From: Cupriavidus phytohabitans
GTDB lineage: Bacteria; Pseudomonadota; Gammaproteobacteria; Burkholderiales; Burkholderiaceae
Assembly (NCBI RefSeq): GCF_000426345.1
Contig: NZ_AUFE01000013.1
Coordinates: 1-64,000, forward strand
Length of the DNA: 64,000 nucleotides
Direction of reading: 5' to 3'
Shown: positions 27,626 through 36,688 of the stretch, piece after piece
Layout of the letters: the number at the start of each line of letters is the position of its first letter
Numbering within the stretch: position 1 is the stretch's first letter
Program-made: the position numbers and the translations under genes
The notes under the pieces: generated by a model
Told to the model about the DNA's origin: nothing
Databases searched by the model: none
Seen by the model: the letters and a program-made list of their open reading frames with translations, nothing else

Positions 27626-27658
27626 GACCCCGCCGCCCGCACGCCGGACGGTTTTTTC
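27626..27658 (+). terminator. Possible terminator after the ferredoxin gene
   Basis: GC-rich imperfect stem (CCGCCC ... GGACGG) followed by TTTTTTC; weak stem, so tentative. Confidence 0.4.
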
Positions 27659-27720
27659 ATTTCTTGCCCCGGGATTTCCCGCCTGAGCCAGCCGGCCTCC
27701 TGATTGCCCCAGACCGCCCT

Positions 27721-28362
27721 ATGAACGCGCATACCCAGGTACTTTCCATCGCCGGCCCTGTCGGCGCGATCGACGTTTCGGTGGATCTGCCGCAAGGCGA
27801 GCCGCGAGGACTGGCGCTGGTCGCTCACCCGCACCCGCTGTTCGGCGGCACCAAGGACAACAAGGTCGCGCAGACGCTGGCGCGCGCCTTCGTGCAGCTG
27901 GGCTATGCCACCGTGCGCCCCAATTTCCGCGGTGTCGGCGCGACCGGCGGTGAGCATGACAACGGCATCGGCGAGCAGGACGACCTGCTGGCAGTCATCG
28001 CCTGGATGCGCGAGCAGACCGCGTGGTCGGCACAGGCCGCGACGCTGCCGCTGGCGCTGGCCGGCTTCTCCTTCGGCAGCTTCGTCAGCACGCACGTGGC
28101 CCGGCGCCTGGCCGAGGCCGGCACGCCGGCGCAGCGCCTGGTGCTGGTCGGCACCGCCGCCAGCCGCTGGCAGGTGGCCGAAGTCCCCGCCGACACCATC
28201 GTCATACACGGCGAGCAGGATGACACCGTGCCGCTCGCCAGCGTGTTCGACTGGGCCCGCCCGCAGGAGCTGCCGGTGATCGTGATCCCCGGCGCCGACC
28301 ATTTCTTTCACCGCAAGCTGCACCTGATCAAGCAGCTCGTCGTCAACGCGTGGGACCGGTGA
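27721..28362 (+). CDS. Alpha/beta hydrolase
   Basis: 213 residues from ATG 27721. Fits the small esterase-like family with AHPHPLFGGTKDNKVAQTLA near the oxyanion region, nucleophile elbow GFSFGSFVS (Ser about residue 118), acid in HGEQDDTVP, and His in PGADHFFH. No signal peptide. Substrate unknown. Confidence 0.88.
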   Translation: MNAHTQVLSIAGPVGAIDVSVDLPQGEPRGLALVAHPHPLFGGTKDNKVAQTLARAFVQLGYATVRPNFRGVGATGGEHDNGIGEQDDLLAVIAWMREQTAWSAQAATLPLALAGFSFGSFVSTHVARRLAEAGTPAQRLVLVGTAASRWQVAEVPADTIVIHGEQDDTVPLASVFDWARPQELPVIVIPGADHFFHRKLHLIKQLVVNAWDR

Positions 28363-28424
28363 CGGCGCAGCGCCAGCGCACCGTACCGTCCCGCACGATC
28401 CCTTTCATGTCGGAAACAGAAACA

Positions 28425-29633
28425 ATGCTGAATAGAGCCACGACACGCCTTTCCTCCGTCTTTGCACCAGCCGCCATCGTTGCCGCCGTCGCCACGGCCA
28501 CGCTGGCCGCCGCGCCCGCCGCAGTCCTTGCGCAGGGCGTGCCGATGCCGCAGGTCGCCGCCAAGTCGTGGATGCTGTATGACGTGACCAGCGGCCAGGC
28601 ACTGGCCTCGCAGAATGCCGACCAGCGCATCGAGCCGGCCTCGCTGACCAAGCTGATGACCGCCTACCTGGCGTTCGAGGCACTCAAGGAAAAGCGCCTG
28701 ACGCTGGAACAGACCGTGGTGCCGACCAACCTGGTGCTCAAGGTCAAAAGCGACGAGTCGCGCATGTTCATCGAGCCCAACAAGCCGGTCAGCGTGCAGG
28801 ACCTGCTGCTGGGCCTGATCGTGCAGTCGGGCAACGACGCCGCGCTGGCGCTGGCCGAGGCCGTGGGCGGCTCGGAAGAGGGCTTCGTCGCGATGATGAA
28901 CCGCGAGGCCCAGCGCATGGGCATGAAGAGCACCCACTTCACCAATACCGACGGCATTCCCGACCCGAACCACTACACCACCGCGGTGGACCTGGCGACG
29001 CTGACCACGCACCTGATCAAGGACTTTCCCGAGTACTACGCCATGTACTCGCAGAAGGAGTTCACCTATAACAAGATCAGGCAGCCCAACCGCAACCGCC
29101 TGCTGTACATCGACCCGACCGTGGACGGCGTCAAGACCGGCCACACCAAGTCCGCCGGCTATTGCCTGATCTCGTCGGCCCAGCGCCCGTTGGCCAATGT
29201 GCCCAACGGCCAGCGCCGCCTGATCTCGATCGTGATCGGCACCACCACCGAACAGGTGCGCACGCAGGAAAGCCTGAAGATCCTCAACTACGGCTTCCAG
29301 TTCTTCGACACGCTGCGCCTGTACGACAAGGGCCAGGTGCTGGCCACGCCCGAGATCTACAAGGGCAAGGCCGGCACGGTCAAGATCGGCGTGCAGCACG
29401 AGACCTTCGTCACCGTGCCCAAGGGCACCGGCGGTCGCCTGAAGCCGGTGCTGGAGCGCCAGGAACTGATGATCGCCCCGATCGCGGCGGGCCAGCAGGT
29501 GGGCATGGTCAAGCTGATGGACGGCACCAACAAGGTCGCCGAATTCCCCGTGGTGGCGCTGGAAGAAGTGCCCGAGGCCGGTTTCTTCGGCCGCCTGTGG
29601 GACACCATCCGCCTGTGGTTCAAGCGCAAGTGA
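28425..29633 (+). CDS. dacC: D-alanyl-D-alanine carboxypeptidase (PBP5/6 type)
   Basis: 402 residues. Periplasmic DD-carboxypeptidase trimming the terminal D-Ala of peptidoglycan stem peptides. Start at ATG 28425 gives a clean signal peptide ending at VLAQ; an ATG six codons earlier (28407) is possible. Penicillin-binding motifs are SLTK (in EPASLTKLMTAY), SGN (VQSGNDAALAL) and KTG (GVKTGHTKSAGYC). A C-terminal beta domain and an amphipathic end (GRLWDTIRLWFKRK) anchor it to the membrane. Confidence 0.94.
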   Translation: MLNRATTRLSSVFAPAAIVAAVATATLAAAPAAVLAQGVPMPQVAAKSWMLYDVTSGQALASQNADQRIEPASLTKLMTAYLAFEALKEKRLTLEQTVVPTNLVLKVKSDESRMFIEPNKPVSVQDLLLGLIVQSGNDAALALAEAVGGSEEGFVAMMNREAQRMGMKSTHFTNTDGIPDPNHYTTAVDLATLTTHLIKDFPEYYAMYSQKEFTYNKIRQPNRNRLLYIDPTVDGVKTGHTKSAGYCLISSAQRPLANVPNGQRRLISIVIGTTTEQVRTQESLKILNYGFQFFDTLRLYDKGQVLATPEIYKGKAGTVKIGVQHETFVTVPKGTGGRLKPVLERQELMIAPIAAGQQVGMVKLMDGTNKVAEFPVVALEEVPEAGFFGRLWDTIRLWFKRK

Positions 29634-29682
29634 TTGGCATGCGCGGCCTGGGCATGCGCCGGGCCGCGCTGGAGAAAACGAC

Positions 29683-29991
29683 ATGACAGCCGACAACCAG
29701 GGCAGCGGCAACAAGCCCGGCGATATCCCGCCGGAACAGTCGCTGATCGAATACCCGAGCCATTTCCCGATCAAGGTGATGGGCGCGATGCAGGACGGCT
29801 TTGCCGAGGCCATCGTCACGCTGGTGCAGGATTTCGATCCGGGCTTCCACGCGGGCAAGATGGAGATGCGGCCTTCGAGCAAAGGCAACTACCTGGGCCT
29901 GACCGTGACGGTATGGGTGACCAGCCGCGAGCAGCTGGATGACCTGTACCGGGCGCTGACTTCGCATCCGATGGTGAAGGTGGTGCTGTAA
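29683..29991 (+). CDS. ybeD: DUF493/YbeD family protein
   Basis: 102 residues, ACT-like fold protein of unknown role. Recognised by YPSHFPIKVMGA and SSKGNYLGLTVTVWVTSREQLDDLYRAL. In many proteobacteria it lies between dacA and lipB. Here dacC precedes it as expected, but the next gene is rlmI, separated by a REP-like element, and no lipB is seen. Confidence 0.9.
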   Translation: MTADNQGSGNKPGDIPPEQSLIEYPSHFPIKVMGAMQDGFAEAIVTLVQDFDPGFHAGKMEMRPSSKGNYLGLTVTVWVTSREQLDDLYRALTSHPMVKVVL

Positions 29992-30026
29992 GCCAGTCAT
30001 CTTGTAAGACTAACGCTCCCGCTCTG

Positions 30027-30157
30027 TTTGCTCCCTCTCCCGCCTGCGGGAGAGGGGCCGGGGGTGAGGGCAGGCGCTGGCATACCGACGCCCGTCACTT
30101 CGTTCGACACTCCCGCCCTCACCCCCAACCCCTCTCCCGCTCGCGGGAGAGGGGAGC
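30027..30157. repeat. REP-like element, two-unit form (BIME-like)
   Basis: Two CCCTCTCCCGC/GCGGGAGAGGG palindromes facing each other with the linker GGTGAGGGCAGGCGCTGGCA ... CACTTCGTTCGACACTCCCG. Closest to the 9121 copy. Sits between ybeD and rlmI. Confidence 0.85.
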
Positions 30158-30214
30158 CACTCCCACAGCGTGTGAAGCGCGTCGGGCGCGGCATAGCCTC
30201 TTCCCCATACCAAC

Positions 30215-31411
30215 ATGAACACCATCACCCTGAAACCCGGCAAGGAAAAATCCCTGCTGCGCCGCCACCCGTGGATCTACGCGACCGGCATCGCCACCAC
30301 CGAAGGCCGCTGCGAGCCGGGCTCGACCGTGACCGTGCGCGCCGCCGATGGCCGCTTCCTGGCCAAGGCTGCCTACAGCCCCGAATCGCAGATCCGCGCG
30401 CGCGTGTGGACCTTCGACGAGAACGAGCCGGTCGACCACGCGCTGTTCAAGCGCCGCGTGGCCGCGGCCATCGCGTACCGGCGCCAGTGGGTGAAGGACA
30501 GCGACGCCGTACGCCTGGTCTTCGGCGAATCGGACCGGCTGCCGGGGCTGATCGTCGACTACTACGGCAATGGAGAAACAGGCCAGCTGGTGTGCCAGTT
30601 CAATTCGGCCGGCGTGGAGCACTGGAAGACCGCGATCGTGCAGGCACTGGTCAAGGAGACCGGCTGTCCCAACGTCTACGAGCGTTCCGACGCCGCCGTG
30701 CGGCAGCGCGAAGGGCTGGACCTGGTGACCGGCGTGCTGGCCGGCGCCGAGCCCGATCCGGCGCTGTCCGTGACCGAGCATGGCGTGCGTTATTACGTCG
30801 ACGTGCGCAACGGCCACAAGACCGGTTTCTACGTCGACCAGCGCGACAACCGCAAGCTGGTGGGCGACCTGGCCTCAGGGCGCGAGGTACTGAACTGCTT
30901 CTGCTATACCGGCGGCTTCTCGCTGGCCGCGCTGCGCGGCGGGGCTAAATCGGTGACGTCGATCGATTCGTCGGGCGAGGCGCTGAAGATCGCCGCGGGC
31001 AACGTGACGCTGAACGGGTTTGATCCGGAGCGCGCGACCTGGCTCGACGCGGACGTGTTCAAGACGCTGCGCGAGTTCCGCGCGCAAGGGCGGCAGTTCG
31101 ACCTGATCGTGCTGGACCCGCCCAAGTTCGCGCCGTCGGCGCAGCATATCGACCGTGCCGCGCGCGCGTACAAGGAGATCAACCTGGTCGGCACGCAGCT
31201 GCTGCGGCCGGGCGGTCTGCTGTTCACGTACTCGTGCTCGGGCGCGATCAGCATGGAACTGTTCCAGAAGATCGTGGCGGGCGCGGTGACCGATGCGCGG
31301 ACGGATGCGCGCATCCTGCGCAGGCTGTCGGCTGGCACCGATCACCCGATGCTGGCGGCGTTTCCGGAAGGGGAGTATCTGAAGGGGTTGCTGCTGGAGC
31401 GGGTGGGGTAA
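30215..31411 (+). CDS. rlmI: 23S rRNA m5C1962 methyltransferase-like protein
   Basis: 398 residues, class I SAM methyltransferase with an N-terminal PUA domain (LKPGKEKSLLRRHPWIYATG). Motifs are NGHKTGFYVDQRDNR, the SAM loop LNCFCYTGGFSLAALRGG, the catalytic region DLIVLDPPKFAP, and FTYSCSGAIS with a conserved Cys. Fits RlmI/YccW. Likely acts on 23S rRNA; target position inferred from E. coli. Confidence 0.9.
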   Translation: MNTITLKPGKEKSLLRRHPWIYATGIATTEGRCEPGSTVTVRAADGRFLAKAAYSPESQIRARVWTFDENEPVDHALFKRRVAAAIAYRRQWVKDSDAVRLVFGESDRLPGLIVDYYGNGETGQLVCQFNSAGVEHWKTAIVQALVKETGCPNVYERSDAAVRQREGLDLVTGVLAGAEPDPALSVTEHGVRYYVDVRNGHKTGFYVDQRDNRKLVGDLASGREVLNCFCYTGGFSLAALRGGAKSVTSIDSSGEALKIAAGNVTLNGFDPERATWLDADVFKTLREFRAQGRQFDLIVLDPPKFAPSAQHIDRAARAYKEINLVGTQLLRPGGLLFTYSCSGAISMELFQKIVAGAVTDARTDARILRRLSAGTDHPMLAAFPEGEYLKGLLLERVG

Positions 31412-31451
31412 GGCTGGATCAATGAGCGGCTGTGGCGTTGGCCGGCCGCTT

Positions 31452-31492
31452 GTTTTCTCCCCTCTCCCACTGCGCGGGAGAGGGGAGAAAAC
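31452..31492. terminator. REP-like palindrome between convergent rlmI and helicase genes
   Basis: Perfect 17-bp inverted repeat GTTTTCTCCCCTCTCCC / GGGAGAGGGGAGAAAAC with a 7-base loop. Terminal A/T runs give a T-run after the stem on both strands, so it can act as a bidirectional terminator for the two convergent genes. It is a member of the REP-like family. Confidence 0.7.
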
Positions 31493-31516
31493 CGGCAGAC
31501 TTCTTCTGCGCGAGCC

Positions 31517-33679
31517 TCACCGCCACATATTGCGCATCCGGCTGGCCAGGTCCACCGGCGCCAGCGCCGGCTTCACCTTCCCTTCGCCAGGCATCGGCGG
31601 CGGCGGCCATGCGCGGCTGTGGAAGTTCGGCATGACGCGATTCGGAATAAAACGCGTACGCGACGCATACACATGCCGGTCGCCAAATCCCACCTGCTGG
31701 TGCACGTAGAAGCGCTGCGGGACGATGACGTCCAGATGGTCCTTGGCCCGCGTCATCGCCACATACAGCAGCCGCCGTTCTTCCTCGATCTCTTCCGTCG
31801 TGCCGGTGGCCAAATCGCTCGGCATGCAGCCATCGACGGCATTGAGCACATACACGGCCTTCCACTCCTGCCCCTTGGCCGAGTGGATGGTCGACAGGAT
31901 CAGGTAGTCCTCGTCGCGCGAGGGCACGCCGGATTCATCGCTCGACGCACTGGGCGGATCCAGCGTCAGCTCGGTGAGGAAGCGCTCGCGCGCGCCGTAG
32001 GTGGCGGCGATGCGTTCCAGCTGCTGCAGGTCGGCCTGGCGCGCAGCGGCGTCGTCGTGCAGGCGTTCGAGGTGCGGCGCGTACCAGGCCAGTACTTGTT
32101 CGAATTCCGACGGCCACGGCGAGGCCGGCGCCATCAGCGCGCGCGCCAGCGTCAGCAGGTCGGCCCACGCGGGAGCGGCGGCCGGTGGCGGTTCGAATTC
32201 CTGCAGCGAGAACAGCGGCTCGGTGGCCAGCGCCAGCGCATCGAGCACGCGCGCCGCGGTCTTGGGGCCGATGCCCGGCAGCAGCTGCAGCGTGCGGAAG
32301 CCCGCCATGCGGTCACGCGGGTTCTCCATCCAGCGCACCACGGCCAGCACGTCCTTCACGTGTGTCGATTCGAGGAACTTGAGCCCGCCGAACTTCACGA
32401 ACGGGATATTGCGGCGCGCCAGTTCGATCTCGACCTGCGCGCTGTGGTCGGCGGCACGGAACAGCACCGCCTGCGCCATCAGCGCCAGGCCGGCCTCGCG
32501 CCGCGCCAGCACCTGCTCGACCACGTAGCGCGCCTGGTCGGCCTCGTCGTTGACGACAATGATGCCGGGCTTCTCGGCTGACAGCCGCTCGGACCAGAGA
32601 TCCTTGGTATAGCGTTCGGCCGCAAGTCCGATCACGGCGTTGGCGGCCCGCAGGATCGGCTGCGTCGAACGGTAGTTCTGCGACAGCGTCACCTGCTGCG
32701 CGGGTGGCGTGAACTGCCGCGGAAAATCGAGGATGTTGCGCACGGTCGCGCCGCGGAACGCGTAAATCGACTGCGCATCGTCGCCGACCACGGTCAGGCC
32801 GCGGCCATCGGGCCGCATGGCCAGCAGGATCGATGCCTGCAGCGCGTTGGTGTCCTGGTATTCGTCGACCAGGACATGGTCGAAGCGCGCCCCCATGTCC
32901 TGCGCGATGGCCGGCTCGGCCATGGCCTGCGCCCAGTACAGCAGCAGGTCGTCGTAGTCGAGCACGTGCTGCTTCTGCTTGGCCTCGACATAGCCGGCAA
33001 ACAGCGTGCGCAGCGCATCGGCCCACATCGCGTAGCGCGGGAACTGCTGCTTGAGCACGTCCTCCAGCGGCGCCTGCGTGTTGACCACGCGCGAGTAAAT
33101 CGACAGGCAGGTTTCCTTCCTGGGGAAGCGGCTGGCGGTCTCGGACAGGCCCAGGTCGTGGCGCACGACGTGCATCAGGTCGGCCGCATCGCCGCGGTCG
33201 CTGATGGTGAAGGCGGGCGACAGGCCCAGCGTCTCGGCGTACTCGCGCAGCAGGCGCGCCCCGATGGCGTGGAAGGTACCCGACCATTGCAGCGCCGCTC
33301 GGCCCGCGCCGGTCTGCGTGCCCAGCGCCTGGTCGACGATGCGCTCGACGCGCCGGCCCATTTCGGCGGCGGCGCGGCGCGAGAATGTCAGCAGCAGGAT
33401 GCGGCGCGGATCTGCCCCGCCCAGCACCAGGTGCGCGACGCGGTGCGCCAGCGTGTTGGTCTTGCCCGACCCCGCGCCGGCGATGATCAGCAGCGGCGCC
33501 TCGCAGCCATGCTCGACCGCGGCGCGCTGCTCCGGGTTGAGGTTGGACAGGTAGGCGGGGCCTGTGTCGGCCGCATCTGGGGCGAGGGCGGATTCAGGAT
33601 CCGCGGCAGGGGCAAGGTCCGGTGACACAGGCAGGAAGAGAAATGGGCGGGCAAAAAACTGGGCTAACTGTATATCCAT
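31517..33679 (-). CDS. UvrD/Rep-family ATP-dependent DNA helicase
   Basis: 720 residues from ATG 33679 (17 codons of an upstream alternative start are unsupported; no clear ribosome site at either). Superfamily 1A helicase: NPEQRAAVEHG Q-motif, Walker A GAGSGKTNTLA, LLTFSRRAAAEM, DEYQDTN (motif II), GDDAQSIYAFRGA (III), SQNYRST (IV), TIHSAKGQEWKAVYV (V) and LLYVAMTRAKDHL (VI). Shorter than AddA/RecB and without a nuclease domain. Probably DNA repair. Confidence 0.92.
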   Translation of the reverse strand: MDIQLAQFFARPFLFLPVSPDLAPAADPESALAPDAADTGPAYLSNLNPEQRAAVEHGCEAPLLIIAGAGSGKTNTLAHRVAHLVLGGADPRRILLLTFSRRAAAEMGRRVERIVDQALGTQTGAGRAALQWSGTFHAIGARLLREYAETLGLSPAFTISDRGDAADLMHVVRHDLGLSETASRFPRKETCLSIYSRVVNTQAPLEDVLKQQFPRYAMWADALRTLFAGYVEAKQKQHVLDYDDLLLYWAQAMAEPAIAQDMGARFDHVLVDEYQDTNALQASILLAMRPDGRGLTVVGDDAQSIYAFRGATVRNILDFPRQFTPPAQQVTLSQNYRSTQPILRAANAVIGLAAERYTKDLWSERLSAEKPGIIVVNDEADQARYVVEQVLARREAGLALMAQAVLFRAADHSAQVEIELARRNIPFVKFGGLKFLESTHVKDVLAVVRWMENPRDRMAGFRTLQLLPGIGPKTAARVLDALALATEPLFSLQEFEPPPAAAPAWADLLTLARALMAPASPWPSEFEQVLAWYAPHLERLHDDAAARQADLQQLERIAATYGARERFLTELTLDPPSASSDESGVPSRDEDYLILSTIHSAKGQEWKAVYVLNAVDGCMPSDLATGTTEEIEEERRLLYVAMTRAKDHLDVIVPQRFYVHQQVGFGDRHVYASRTRFIPNRVMPNFHSRAWPPPPMPGEGKVKPALAPVDLASRMRNMWR

Positions 33680-33727
33680 ACAGGCCCGCAGCGCAAGCCG
33701 CTTCGCGCGGGATCGCGCGCGAACCAA

Positions 33728-33756
33728 CAAAAAAGGTGCTCGATGAGCACCTTTTG
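33728..33756 (-). terminator. Terminator downstream of the TlpA-like gene
   Basis: AGGTGCTC-GAT-GAGCACCT stem with AAAA on the left and TTTTGC on the right; on the minus strand the stem is followed by TTTTTTG. It lies between the TlpA-like stop (33779) and the helicase start. Confidence 0.8.
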
Positions 33757-33778
33757 CGGGATGTTGCGGGTGACAGCG

Positions 33779-34312
33779 TTACGCGGACTTTGCCAGCGCC
33801 TCATCCAGCAGCTTGTGCAGCGCATCCCACTCCGGCTCGCCCACATAGCGCTTGAGGATGCGGCCGTCCTTGTCGACCACGAACGTGGTCGGCGTCAGCT
33901 GCACATTGCCGAAGGCCCTGGCGGCGGAGCCGTCCGAATCCATCGCCACCTTGAACGGCAGCCCGCGCGTCTTGGCGTAGTTCATCACATACATCGGCGG
34001 GTCATAGTTCATCGCCACGGCGACGAATTCCAACCCCTTGCCCCTGAACTGGTCGTAGGTCTTGACCATGTCGGGCATTTCCTTGATGCAGGTGGCGCAG
34101 CTGGTGGCCCAGAAATTGACCAGGTAGACCTTGCCCTTCAGGTCGGCGGTGCTGAGCTTCTCTCCCGACAGCAGCGTAAACGTGGCGGCTGGCGCGGCGT
34201 TGGAGGGCGCCAGCGCCCGGTAGCCGAACCAGCCCAGCAGCGCCAGCACAACGATGGCGGCGACGATGGGCCAGGGCTTGCGGGAGGACTTGGCGGGAGC
34301 GGAAGTGGTCAT
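33779..34312 (-). CDS. TlpA-family thiol:disulfide oxidoreductase (redoxin)
   Basis: 177 residues from ATG 34312 (a GTG 13 codons earlier is possible). An N-terminal membrane helix (PIVAAIVVLALLGWFGYRAL) anchors a periplasmic thioredoxin-like domain. Active site WATSCATCIKEMP, that is CATC; cis-Pro region QLTPTTFVVD. TlpA proteins reduce apocytochrome c or cytochrome oxidase CuA-site thiols. It is next to a second thioredoxin-like protein at 34433. Confidence 0.9.
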   Translation of the reverse strand: MTTSAPAKSSRKPWPIVAAIVVLALLGWFGYRALAPSNAAPAATFTLLSGEKLSTADLKGKVYLVNFWATSCATCIKEMPDMVKTYDQFRGKGLEFVAVAMNYDPPMYVMNYAKTRGLPFKVAMDSDGSAARAFGNVQLTPTTFVVDKDGRILKRYVGEPEWDALHKLLDEALAKSA

Positions 34313-34432
34313 GGAAGGCGGGGAAAGCGAATTCTCTTCGGGCGACGACACATTCTAATGCCGCTGGCGCCCCAGCGTTGCGTGGAGTTTGGCTGCGGCA
34401 ATCTGTCGCAATTGCCGGCGCCGCCGCGCGGT

Positions 34433-34942
34433 TCAACGCCGGGTGGCGATGGCGGCGCGTGCCTGGTCCAGCGCCTGCTCCAGGTAGGCGCCGTAGAAAT
34501 CGGGCTGCATGCCGCGCAGCGGACTGGCGGCGGCGCGGCCCTGGCGATCGAGGAACAGCACCGTCGGCGCCACGCGCACCTGGTGCGCCCGCGCCCAGTC
34601 ACGCGCGGTGGTCACGCTGCCGTCGGCATCGCGCAGCGGCGTGGCGGCGGTCAGGTCCAGCTCGCGCACCGCGATCTCGCCGGCGGCGGCCTGCGGGCCG
34701 AGATAGTTGCGGCGCACCGCGTCGCAATAGCCGCATCCCGGCATCGACACCAGCACGACCAGCGGCTCGCCGCGCCGCGCGGCTTCGGCGCTGTGCGCGG
34801 CCAGGTCGGTAGCGGCAGGCAGATGCGCAGTGCCCGCGGCCAGCGTCGTGCCGGCGGCCGATGCCAGCAGCGCGCAGGCGGCCAGACGGAACAGTGCGGT
34901 CCGGGCTGGTACTGTGAGGCGGGGCAGGGCGGGAGCAGGCAT
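34433..34942 (-). CDS. Secreted thioredoxin-like protein (SoxW/DsbC-type CXXC)
   Basis: 169 residues from ATG 34942, which gives a signal peptide (hydrophobic LFRLAACALLASAAGTTLAAG); an ATG at 34975 is an alternative. Active site SMPGCGYCDAVRRNYL, that is CGYC, and cis-Pro VRVAPTVLFLD. A periplasmic thiol-redox role is likely; partner unknown. Ends with LEQALDQARAAIATRR. Confidence 0.83.
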   Translation of the reverse strand: MPAPALPRLTVPARTALFRLAACALLASAAGTTLAAGTAHLPAATDLAAHSAEAARRGEPLVVLVSMPGCGYCDAVRRNYLGPQAAAGEIAVRELDLTAATPLRDADGSVTTARDWARAHQVRVAPTVLFLDRQGRAAASPLRGMQPDFYGAYLEQALDQARAAIATRR

Positions 34943-35153
34943 GCGGTCGGGAAAAACTGTCAGGCGGCGCACCATGCACCGGGGCGCCGCTTCCGCGATA
35001 ATACCGGTTTCCGCCCGAAGGCGACGGCGGCCGCCAGAGCCGCTCCATGGCCTGCGCGCGCTGCCCGCCACACGCTTCCCCATGCGTCCTCTTTCGCCCC
35101 CGCCGAGCCCTGCCGCTACCGTTCGCAGCCTGGGCAGCCTGGCCCGCAGTCCC

Positions 35154-35711
35154 ATGTTGCGCCGCGCCGCCATATGCGCCGCGCTGGCCCTCTGCGCCTG
35201 CTCGCCGCGCTACGACTGGCGCACGATCCAGTCCGGCGAGGGCGCCTATGCCGCACTCTATCCCGGCAAGCCCAGCAGCGCCGCTCGCGATGTCACCATC
35301 GCCGGCCGCAAGCTGCCGATGACGATGGAGGCGGCGCGCGTCGACGACACCCTGTTTGCCGTAGGCGTGGTCACGCTGCCCGCCGATGACGAAGCGCTGC
35401 GGCGCGAGGCGCTGGCGGCGATGCAGGCGGGCCTGCTGGCCAATCTCGGCACGGCCTCGGGCGAGCCGGCGCGCATGCGGCCGGTCACGATCACGACCGC
35501 CGACAAGCCGGGGCGGCCGCTTGCCGGCGTGGAAGTGCAGGCCAGCGGCGTGTCGCCGCAGGACCAGTCGCCACGGCGGCTGACCGCGCGGCTGGTGGCG
35601 GTGGGTGCGCGTGCCTACCAGGCGGTGGTGCTGGAGTCAGGCGACGCCGCGCGCGACCAGCGCCAGGCCGAGCAGGTGGAGCAGTTCCTCGGCGGCTTCC
35701 ATCCGTTCTGA
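35154..35711 (+). CDS. Putative lipoprotein of unknown function
   Basis: 185 residues from ATG 35154 (MLRRAAICAALALCACSPRYDWR), where LCAC-S is a plausible but imperfect lipobox; an ATG at 35082 would add 24 residues. The mature domain starts YDWRTIQSGEGAYAALYPGKP and ends VLESGDAARDQRQAEQVEQFLGGFHPF. Similar single-domain proteins occur in Burkholderiales; no function is known to me. Divergent from the thioredoxin-like gene. Confidence 0.75.
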   Translation: MLRRAAICAALALCACSPRYDWRTIQSGEGAYAALYPGKPSSAARDVTIAGRKLPMTMEAARVDDTLFAVGVVTLPADDEALRREALAAMQAGLLANLGTASGEPARMRPVTITTADKPGRPLAGVEVQASGVSPQDQSPRRLTARLVAVGARAYQAVVLESGDAARDQRQAEQVEQFLGGFHPF

Positions 35712-35798
35712 CGTCCCGAAGGGCGCCGCAGGAAAACAGGGTTTGTGCCGTGGCCGCGTCGGTGCGGCGGCGGCAGTTGTCGTCAAAGGAGAATCGAA

Positions 35799-36446
35799 AT
35801 GCGTTGGGAAGTGTGGCTGGCTTATTTCGCGGCGTGCTGGGTGATCGCGGTGTCGCCGGGATCGGGGGCGGTGCTGTCGATGAGCCACGGCCTGTCGTAT
35901 GGCTTGCGCCGGACCAGCACCACCATCTTCGGGCTGCAGACTGGCCTGGTGATCGTGCTGCTGATTGCCGGCGGCGGCCTGGGTGCGCTGCTGCTGGCCT
36001 CGGAGCAGGCCTTCATGGTGGTCAAGACCGTTGGCGCGCTGTACCTGATCTACCTGGGCGTGCAGCAGTGGCGCACGAGGGTCGAGAGCGGCGGCGACGG
36101 CGCCGCGGGCGCCGGTCCTGTGCGCGTCTCGGTGATGAGCGCGCGCCGCCGCTTCGCCACCGGGTTGCTGACCAACGTGACCAATCCCAAGGGCATCATC
36201 TTCATGGTCGCGGTGCTGCCGCAGTTCATCGACCCCAACCACCCGCTCGCGCCGCAACTGGTAATCCTGGCATTGACCATGTGCTGCGTCGACCTGATAG
36301 TGATGCATGGCTACGCGCTGCTGGCCTCGCGCATGCAGGGCCTGTTCCGCAACGCCCGCGCGGTGCGCTGGCAGAACCGCGTCTTCGGCAGCGTGCTGAT
36401 GGCGGTAGGCGCGGCGCTGTTTTTCGTGCGCCGGCAGCACGCCTGA
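35799..36446 (+). CDS. LysE/RhtB-family amino-acid exporter
   Basis: 215 residues, about six membrane helices. Start ATG 35799 with CAAAGGAGAATCGAA. The motif SPGSGAVLSMSHGLSYGLRR (residues 19-38) is the RhtB signature, and ATGLLTNVTNPKGIIF follows in the second half. Homoserine/threonine-type efflux is most likely; substrate not determined. Confidence 0.92.
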   Translation: MRWEVWLAYFAACWVIAVSPGSGAVLSMSHGLSYGLRRTSTTIFGLQTGLVIVLLIAGGGLGALLLASEQAFMVVKTVGALYLIYLGVQQWRTRVESGGDGAAGAGPVRVSVMSARRRFATGLLTNVTNPKGIIFMVAVLPQFIDPNHPLAPQLVILALTMCCVDLIVMHGYALLASRMQGLFRNARAVRWQNRVFGSVLMAVGAALFFVRRQHA

Positions 36447-36517
36447 GCCGCAGCACTGGCGCGTGCGCGCCGGGTTTGCTTCAATGAGGGGGTGCCCCCG
36501 GCCACGGAGATCCCCGT

Positions 36518-36688
36518 ATGCCCGATTTGCCGACCCCCCGCGCCGGCGCGCGCATGATGCCGCGCCATACCGTGCCCCCGGTGGAAGAACCGTCGCCGCC
36601 CGGCGTACCGCCCGACTTGCCGCTGCCGCCGGAAGAAGATCCGATTCCGCCCCCGGTCGAACCGCCCGTCGCCGCGCCGTACAGCTGA
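36518..36688 (+). CDS. Small proline-rich protein, 56 residues
   Basis: Begins MPDLPTPRAGARMMPRHTVP and ends VEPPVAAPYS; about one third Pro, with alternating PPEE/PP acidic blocks and no Cys or membrane segment. ATG 36518 is preceded by GGCCACGGAGATCCCCGT, a reasonable ribosome site. Function unknown. Confidence 0.6.
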   Translation: MPDLPTPRAGARMMPRHTVPPVEEPSPPGVPPDLPLPPEEDPIPPPVEPPVAAPYS

